From the NCBI RefSeq assembly GCF_029633865.1, contig NC_079219.1, forward strand, positions 49,799,008 to 49,863,007: a DNA stretch of 64,000 nt. Reading direction: 5' to 3'. The position numbers and the translations under genes were made by a program. Source of the stretch: Lampris incognitus (Eukaryota > Chordata > Actinopteri > Lampriformes > Lampridae). How positions within the stretch are numbered: the stretch's first letter is position 1; each line of letters begins with the position of its first letter. The notes beneath the pieces were generated by a model. That model saw only the letters and a program-made list of their open reading frames with translations. It did no database searches and was not told the DNA's origin. Shown here in pieces: positions 57,735 to 64,000 of the stretch.

Positions 57735-59063
57735 ACTGGGAGTGCAGAAGAGAGGTGAAAGTAGTGGTAGTAGTAGTAGTAGTAGTAGTAGCAGTAGTAG
57801 TGGTAGTAGTGGTAGAGTAGTAGTGGTAGTGGTAGTAGTGGTAGTAGTGGTAGTAGTAGTGGTAGTGGTAGAAGTGGTAGTAGTACTAGTGGTAGTAGTG
57901 GTAGTAGTGGTAGTGGTAGTAGTGGTAGTGGTAGTAGTAGTAGTGGAAGTGGAAGTGGTAGTGGTAGTAGTAGTAGTGGTAGTGGAAGTGGTAGTGGTAG
58001 TAGTGGTAGTGGTAGTAGTAGTAGTAGTGGTAGTGGTAGTAGTGGTAGTGGTAGTAGTAGTGGTGGTAGTAGTAGTAGTAGTGGTAGTGGTAGTAGTAGT
58101 AGTGGTAGTGGTAGTAGTGGTAGTGGAAGTGGTAGTAGTGGTAGGGGTAGTAGTGGTAGTGGTAGTGGTAGTAGTGGTAGTAGTGGTAGTAGTAGTAGTA
58201 GTAGTGGAAGTAGTGGTAGTAGTAGTAGTGGTAGAGTAGTCGTGGTAGTGGTAGTGGTAGTAGTGGTAGGGTAGTGGTGGTAGTGGTAGTGGTGGTAGTG
58301 GTAGAAGTGGTAGTAGTAGTAGTGGTAGTAGTGGTAGTAGTAGTGGTAGTGGTAGTAGTGGTAGTAGTAGTAGTGGTAGTAGTAGTAGTGGTAGTGGTAG
58401 TGGTAGTAGTGGAAGTGGTAGTGGTAGTGGAAGTGGTAGTGGTAGTGGTGGTAGTGGTAGTAGTAGAAGTGGTAGTGGTAGTAGTGGTAGTGGTAGTAGT
58501 AGTAGTGCTAGTGGTGGTAGTAGTAGTAGTGGTAGTAGTAGTAGTGGTAGTGGAAGTGGTAGTAGTAGTAGTAGTGGCAGTGGTAGTAGTAGTAGTAGGG
58601 GTAGTGGTAGTGGTAGTAGTGGTAGTAGTAGTAGTGGTAGTGGTAGTAGTGGTAGTGGTGGTGGTAGTAGTGGTAGTGGAAGTGGTAGTAGTAGTAGTGG
58701 TAGTGGTAGTAGTAGTAGTGGTAGTGGTAGTGGTAGTAGTGGTAGTGGTAGTAGTGGTAGTAGTAGTAGGGGTAGTGGTAGTAGTGGTAGTAGTAGTAGT
58801 GGTAGTGGTAGTAGTGGTAGTAGTAGGGGTAGTGGTAGTAGTGGTAGTGGTAGTAGTGGTAGTAGTGGTAGTGGTAGTAGTGGTAGTGGTGGTGGTAGTA
58901 GTGGTAGTGGAAGTGGTAGTAGTAGTAGTGGTAGTGGTAGTAGTAGTAGTGGTAGTAGTGGTAGTGGTAGTAGTGGTAGTAGTAGTAGGGGTAGTGGTAG
59001 TAGTGGTAGTAGTAGTAGTGGTAGTAGTAGGGGTAGTGGTAGTAGTGGTAGTAGTAGTAGTTC
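57735..59063. repeat. 1.3-kb (GTA/GTG)n simple-repeat domain
   Basis: It begins with a short RTE LINE piece (GGGAGTGCAGAAGAGAGGTG at 57738) and then runs as GTAGTAGTGGTAGTGG-type sequence to 59063, with strong strand asymmetry (almost no C on the plus strand). Open frames on both strands are poly-Val/Ser/Thr/Leu artefacts. Confidence 0.95.
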
Positions 59064-59631
59064 TATTAGCATTTTAATTCTGATAGCCAGCATGGAGGAG
59101 AAGCTGTTGCTGGCTATCCTGTCATGACAGGCTGAACGGGAGCCTGTTCAACCATAATTTGGACAACCTTAGATGTCCTAATTGGAAATACATGCATCAG
59201 GTTGTGACTTGATTTTGGATTAAAACATGTCATATGAAAGATCCATTCGAAAGTGCAGAGAATAGGCTACCAATCAACACCGCATGACCATACGTGAATG
59301 TTTGCTTTTTCTTTTCTCTTCTTTTTTTTCTATTTCTACATTAGAGACAGTTTCCACCTGGAGGAAAACTTGTCAGACTGGTCAGATTTATCACCCAATA
59401 ATGGCTTTCCACAGGACAGCATATTGCTGCATATATGGTGTGAGATGTGGCCCTAAAAGTGTGTGTGTGTGTGTGTGTGTCTATTTATCCCTCAATCCAA
59501 TCAGCTCTGTTGTTCACTTGGTCCTGATAAGGCAAAAGCACAAACCAGGCAGCCCACAACACAACACGACACGTCTGAACACGACTGTAAATGCTTTCAA
59601 TACCTTTGCTGCACTGCTGAGTGTTGCAGTC
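59064..59631. other. No feature recognised
   Basis: Contains a small TG run at 59460-59480. No credible ORF. Confidence 0.5.
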
Positions 59632-59815
59632 CATCATCCATCCATCCATCATCCATCCATCCATCCATCCATCCATTATCCAGACCACTTATCCTGCTCT
59701 CAGGGTCGACCGCTTATCCTGCTCTCAGGGTCGTGGGGATAGGGAGCCTAACCCAGCAGTCATTGGGCGACAGGTGGGGAGACACCCTGGACAGGCCGGT
59801 AGGGCCATCACAGGG

Positions 59816-59908
<93 letters not shown>

Positions 59909-60020
59909 GGACATTTTAGTATGGCTGATTCACCTGACCTACATGTCTTTGGACTGTGGGAGGAAACCGGAGCCCCCGGAGGAAACCCACGCAGACACGG
60001 GGAGGACACACGCAAACTCC
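59632..60020 (-). mobile_element. Family A SINE, minus, head missing
   Basis: (CCAT)n tail at the left, then CTTATCCTGCTCTCAGGGTC twice (about 59686 and 59714), a long CA array (59826-59906), and the body up to GGAGGACACACGCAAACTCC. The tRNA head is absent. Confidence 0.88.
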
Positions 60021-60221
60021 TCAGACAAACTCCATTGCGCAGTCAGCATGCTTGGCAATCATAAGTATCTGAAGTGATTCTACATGTCTGGGGATTACTT
60101 CTTCTTTCTTTCAACCCACAACCACTTACAACAAAATGAACCAAGAGCGCCCCTCAATGTATAAAATAAACAACATCAAATTACAACACAGGTCAGGCAA
60201 ATAGGCCTTACTTAATAGTCC

Positions 60222-60227
<6 letters not shown>

Positions 60228-60283
<56 letters not shown>
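60228..60283. repeat. TG microsatellite
   Basis: About 28 TG units, directly joined to the LINE that follows. Confidence 0.97.
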
Positions 60284-60284
<1 letters not shown>

Positions 60285-60289
60285 GCTCC

Positions 60290-61430
60290 AGTTCTCTTTA
60301 ACATCTTCCTCCTGTGTGTGACATTGCTGCTCCACGAGGAAGTCAGGAAGGACAGTGGGGTTACTGTGGACTCCAGACAAGATGGAAACCGATTTAACAT
60401 CCGTAGGCTCCAAGCGGTCACAAAAATGACATCTGAGCACATCATCGAGCTACAGTACGCAGATGACTGTGCAGTTGTGGCCCACATATTGAAGGCACTA
60501 CAAGCTACCCTTGCAGCTGCTGCAAGGGCGTATGGTAGGCTGGGGCTCTATAAACGTGGCGAAGACTGAAGTAGTATGCCAGTGGGCATCTACTCCTCCA
60601 TCTCATTCACCAACCTTCACCATCTCCGATAAACCACTCGCAACAGTGGAATCCTTCAAATACCTGGGCAGCTTCCTCTCTGACGACTGCAGCATCGACA
60701 GGGAGATACAAAACCCGATTAAACAAGCGTCATCCTCTTTTGGCAGACTTAGGAGAAGGGTCTTTCAAAACAAAGACCTCAACCTCCACACCAAAATATC
60801 TGTCTACTTGGCAGTTGTCATCACGACTCTCCTCTACAGCTGTGAGGCGTGGACCCTGTACAGCCAACACCTCAGGATACTTGAGGCCTTCCACATCAGA
60901 TGCCTACAATGCATCCTGAGGATAACCTGGCGTGACCGAGTGCCCCATACTGAAATACTCCGCGAGACCAACTGCATCAGCATGGAGGCCACCGTCACCC
61001 AGCACCAACTTCGCTGGCTCGGCCACGTCATCAGGATGCCGAAGGAGCGCTTACCGCGTAAAGCGCTGTATGGCCAGCGACATCTTGGCCGCCGCTTGGC
61101 AGGGGGCCAGAAAAACGGTACAAAGACCAACTGAAGATCATCATAAAAAGGTGTGGTCTGAACCCGAGCCAGCTGGAGGACACTGCCGCCCAACACTCCA
61201 TCTGGCGGCGGCTCTGTCAACAAGGGGTGCAAAAGCTCGAGGAGGACCGAGGTGATCGACGGACCAGAAGACGTCTGAAGAGACATGAAGCCACACCTAC
61301 ACCCCCAGACCCAGTCAGTGCTCTCACCTGTTCTGTCTGTGGTAAACAGTGTGGGTAGCGGATTGGGCTTTACAGCCATAAGACGACTCACAAATAACAG
61401 AGGCAGGATTGTCACCGTTGGAGACGACGG
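60290..61430 (+). pseudogene. 5'-truncated LINE: RT C-terminus with terminal C2H2 finger
   Basis: Plus strand: VTKMTSEHIIELQYADDCAVV (RT catalytic YADD) at about 60415-60480, then after a frame change SFKYLGSFLSDDCSIDREI, YLAVVITTLLYSCEAWTLY, FHIRCLQCILRITWRD and QLRWLGHVIRMP (to 61134), then broken frames ending in TCSVCGKQCG...GLYSHKTTH (about 61325-61385), a C2H2 finger found at the C-terminus of this LINE group. Fairly well preserved for a truncated copy. Confidence 0.85.
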
Positions 61431-61441
61431 ACAACCTTAAA

Positions 61442-61445
<4 letters not shown>

Positions 61446-61479
<34 letters not shown>

Positions 61480-61608
61480 TGGGCCCTGTGATGGCCTGGC
61501 AGCCTGTCCAGGGTGTCTCCCCACCTGCCGCCCAGTGACTGCTGGGATAGGCTCCAGCATCCCTGCGATCCCAGTTGAGATGAACGGCTTGGATATTGAA
61601 TGAATGAA
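61446..61608 (+). mobile_element. Family A SINE tail with TG array
   Basis: (TG)n 61446-61474, then GGCCCTGTGATGGCCTGGCA through GCTCCAGCATCCC and a (GAAT)n end. Confidence 0.85.
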
Positions 61609-61640
61609 GCATCATGTATTATAAACCATAAACATTACAG

Positions 61641-61720
61641 GGGCGTCCTGGGTTCGGCCCCCGAGGTGGTCCAGCCTTGGGGGTTGTCCCGGGTCGTCCT
61701 CTGTGCGGAATGTGGAGAGT
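61641..61720 (+). mobile_element. Family A SINE head/body fragment
   Basis: GGCGTCCTGGGTTCGGCCCC, then GTCCAGCCTTGGGGGTTGTC and CCTCTGTGCGGA. Confidence 0.75.
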
Positions 61721-62049
61721 GTTGCAGCGAGTGATATATATTTATAACTATATATATATATACACACACACATACACACACATAACATATGTCTAAAATA
61801 TATGTATAAATAAAATGTATAAATAAAAAACATGTATGAATACATGTATAAAACAAACTTTAATACATAGCAGAACAAGCTTGTTTCCTACGTCTATCTT
61901 AATAGTCCAGTCCTCGTTTGTTGAGCACTTTTATAACACCATGGACGGTTTCCTAAAAAAACGGTATTTATTTATTTGTTTTGTTTTGTTTGTTTGTTTA
62001 TTTTAGAAAATGTATGCATCTCCTGTCTATACATTTGTAGCCCACTTCC
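61721..62049. other. No gene; TA/CA simple repeats
   Basis: (TA)n at about 61735-61760 and (CA)n at 61761-61783; otherwise AT-rich. Confidence 0.6.
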
Positions 62050-62430
62050 TCAAAATTGCGTGAGCAACACCCAGCAGCTGGCTGCAAGCGACAGCGACCT
62101 GGCGACCGCGAGGGGGCGCTGCCGGTGTGAGCGCGCCGTTCCGCTCCGCTACAACCCGGAAATGTCAGTGAGACTCGTGGGACTTGCGTGATACTTGATA
62201 ATCTATCCGCGTAAAAAAACCCCAACAATTTCTTAGTTACACTAATGTTATTCATGTGAAGCCGCCATTTCGAGTTGGTCTTGTTGGTTTTTAGGGTTAC
62301 AACCACAAGCGACCGGCGGGGCGGGGCGGGGCGGGGCAGGGGTGACCTGATTCGTACACGCGCGTCTGCCTTTTTAGAAAAGCCAATAGCAACGTGAGGG
62401 CGTCTGTCTTCCGGCCCGGAAGAGATCTTT
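62050..62430. promoter_or_regulatory. CpG-rich promoter-like block
   Basis: CpG-dense sequence with GGCGACCGCGAGGGGGCGCT (a CTCF-like core), an ETS-like CCGGAAAT (62156-62163), GCCGCCATTT (YY1-like, about 62263), four tandem GGGGC boxes (62317-62340) and an inverted ETS pair CTTCCGGCCCGGAAG (62409-62423). The combination is typical of a housekeeping-type promoter; no first exon could be identified in the window. Confidence 0.45.
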
Positions 62431-62630
62431 TAAACCAGAACCAGAATCAGAATACTTTATGGATCCCCGAGGGGAAACTGGGTTACAGGCTGAATACGGA
62501 GCCAAGAGGAGGTGCAGAAGTGTCGTTTTCTCTCAGACCGCTTGAATTACAACATGCTGAAAGGTTATTGTGGAATTTTTGTCCAGTAATGCCATAAAAA
62601 ACTGCACACCTCAGCTTTATGGCACATTGG

Positions 62631-62632
<2 letters not shown>

Positions 62633-62708
<76 letters not shown>
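62633..62708. repeat. TG microsatellite
   Basis: About 38 TG units upstream of the next SINE pair. Confidence 0.97.
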
Positions 62709-62711
<3 letters not shown>

Positions 62712-62729
62712 GAGACTACTGTAATTGCA

Positions 62730-63042
62730 GACGTCACAGTGGCGCAGTGGTTAGCACAGTCACCTCACAGCAAGAAGGTCCTGGGTTTGAGCCCCAGGGT
62801 AGTCCAACCTTGGTGGGTCATCCGGGGGCTCCGGTTTCCTCCCACAGTCCAAAGACATGTAGGTCAGGGGAATCGTTGTCATACAAAATTGTCCCTAGGG
62901 GTGAATGTGTGTGTGACAGCCCTATGATGGCCTGGCAGCCTGTCTCCCCGCCTGCCGCCCAATGACTGCTGGGATGGGCTCCAGCATCCCCGTGACCCTG
63001 AGAGCAGGATAAGTGGTTTGGATAATGGATGGATGCATGGTA
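62730..63042 (+). mobile_element. Family A SINE, plus strand
   Basis: Head GTGGCGCAGTGGTTAGCACA, box B GGGTTTGAGCCCC, body ACATGTAGGTCAGGGGAATC, tail ATAAGTGGTTTGGATAATGG. Internal deletions shorten the body. Flanked by TAATTGCA (62722-62729 and 63043-63050). Confidence 0.9.
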
Positions 63043-63050
63043 TAATTGCA

Positions 63051-63173
63051 CATTCATTCATCCATTATCCAAACCGCTTATCCTGTCGTGGTGATGCTGG
63101 AGCCTATCCCAACAGTCATTGGGCGGCAGCCTGGGAGACACCCTGAACAGGCCGCCAGGCCATCACAGGGCTG

Positions 63174-63253
<80 letters not shown>

Positions 63254-63430
63254 GGACAATTTAGGACTGTGGGAGGAAACTGGAGCACCCAGGGTGAGAC
63301 AATGGGAGAACATGCCAACTCTACAGAGAATGACCCGGGACGACCCCCGAGGTTGGACTACCCCAGGGGTCGAACCCAGGACCTTCTTGCTGTGAGGCGA
63401 CCGTGGTAACCACTGCACCACTGTGCCACG
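63051..63430 (-). mobile_element. Family A SINE, minus strand
   Basis: Tail at the left (CATTCATTCATCCATTATCC), CA array 63174-63249, head at the right ending GCACCACTGTGCCACG. Flanked by TAATTGCACA at 63043 and 63431. Confidence 0.9.
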
Positions 63431-63438
63431 TAATTGCA

Positions 63439-64000
63439 CATAAGCTGGTTTATTAGTATGACCCACCCACCACTATACTGCATCATCTACACCAAAATAT
63501 CAATATGCATAATAGAATTAATTCCCAAAATATGAATAAAATAGGTGTGTACACCGGTACTACAATTACTTTATCAACTAACCACTCATTACAATTAATA
63601 AACAGAAGAAAAATACCTCAATACTGGAACATTAAATTCAATAGTTATATATAATGGCACCAGGCCCACACTTTAATAACCTATGCCATTCAGAATACTT
63701 TGACGTCAATATCTAGTCAACCATACTGGATGGAATAAGCTACATGCTACAAAAACAAAAAAACAGTTTCTAAATGTCCTCGGATTTCTATTGGAAAATA
63801 AATTCATTTTTGTTTCATAACAAAACAGATGAGGTGAAATGGTGTTCTGTCGCCACCCTCGGGTCTATGGAAAAAGTAGTGAAGGGCATCGTGGCTCTTG
63901 AGACTCTGATCCTGTTTCAACTCTACCAGTTCTACCAGTGCAACCGTGCCTGGAAGACTCAAAAAAAAAAAGACTTAATGTGGTCAAACCTGAACAACGG
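63439..64000. other. No feature recognised at the window end
   Basis: AT-rich; a slightly CpG-bearing stretch at 63840-63950 contains no clear exon. A poly-A run lies at 63961-63971. Confidence 0.4.

Noticed and set aside
57642-59093. 483-residue minus ORF and long plus ORFs of poly-Leu/Pro/Thr and poly-Val
   Set aside because: They are translations of the GTA/GTG simple repeat; any frame of such a repeat stays open.

Overview
The window is vertebrate nuclear DNA, almost certainly from a ray-finned fish. The evidence is a single-exon gene of the teleost rapunzel family, an MS4A-type four-span membrane gene split by GT-AG introns, tRNA-derived SINEs of the kind common in teleosts, Tc1 and hAT elements, RTE, L1-like and L2-like LINEs, Ty3/gypsy and BEL/Pao retrotransposons, and abundant CA/GA/GTA microsatellites. 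A run of exactly 200 N at 4475-4674 is a scaffold gap. No rRNA, CRISPR or bacterial operon is present.

Layout. 1-3944: a minus-strand Ty3/gypsy element cut by the window edge, with 5' LTR, tRNA-Trp primer site, gag, and pol joined by a textbook -1 frameshift signal. 3945-9870: LINE and Tc1 fragments around the gap, one possible host exon (5682-5847), an RTE tail, a SINE and a Tc1-derived MITE. 10176-10856: an intact rapunzel-like gene whose acceptor tract is a CT microsatellite. 11.0-18.7 kb: a second copy of the rapunzel-upstream block with a hAT MITE, an RTE piece nested in another MITE, a SINE dimer and a near full-length decayed RTE LINE. 19.2-20.3 kb: a minisatellite between 185-bp inverted arms. 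20.5-25 kb: a BEL/Pao gag region interrupted by a nearly intact Tc1 element.

25-41 kb is mostly decayed: a nested L2-like LINE (29.5-34.1 kb), a possible Ulp1/SENP-like exon, an R2/R4-like LINE end and an uncharacterised conserved ORF fragment. 41417-46760 is a complete, young Ty3/gypsy element with 191-bp LTRs, broken by a 611-bp hAT MITE with a perfect 8-bp target duplication and carrying an in-frame integrase deletion. 48016-52147 is the MS4A-like gene (minus strand, five coding exons, all phase 0). 50-64 kb holds LINE, SINE, a 59-bp-arm fold-back, a 1.3-kb GTA domain and a GC-box/ETS/YY1 promoter-like block near 62.3 kb.

The supported host genes are the rapunzel-like and MS4A-like genes; nearly everything else is mobile-element sequence. 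The best new observations are the gypsy frameshift signal, the inverted-arm minisatellite, the SINE dimers with shared target repeats, and the nested insertions that give relative ages. All family assignments come from reading motifs; no database search was run.
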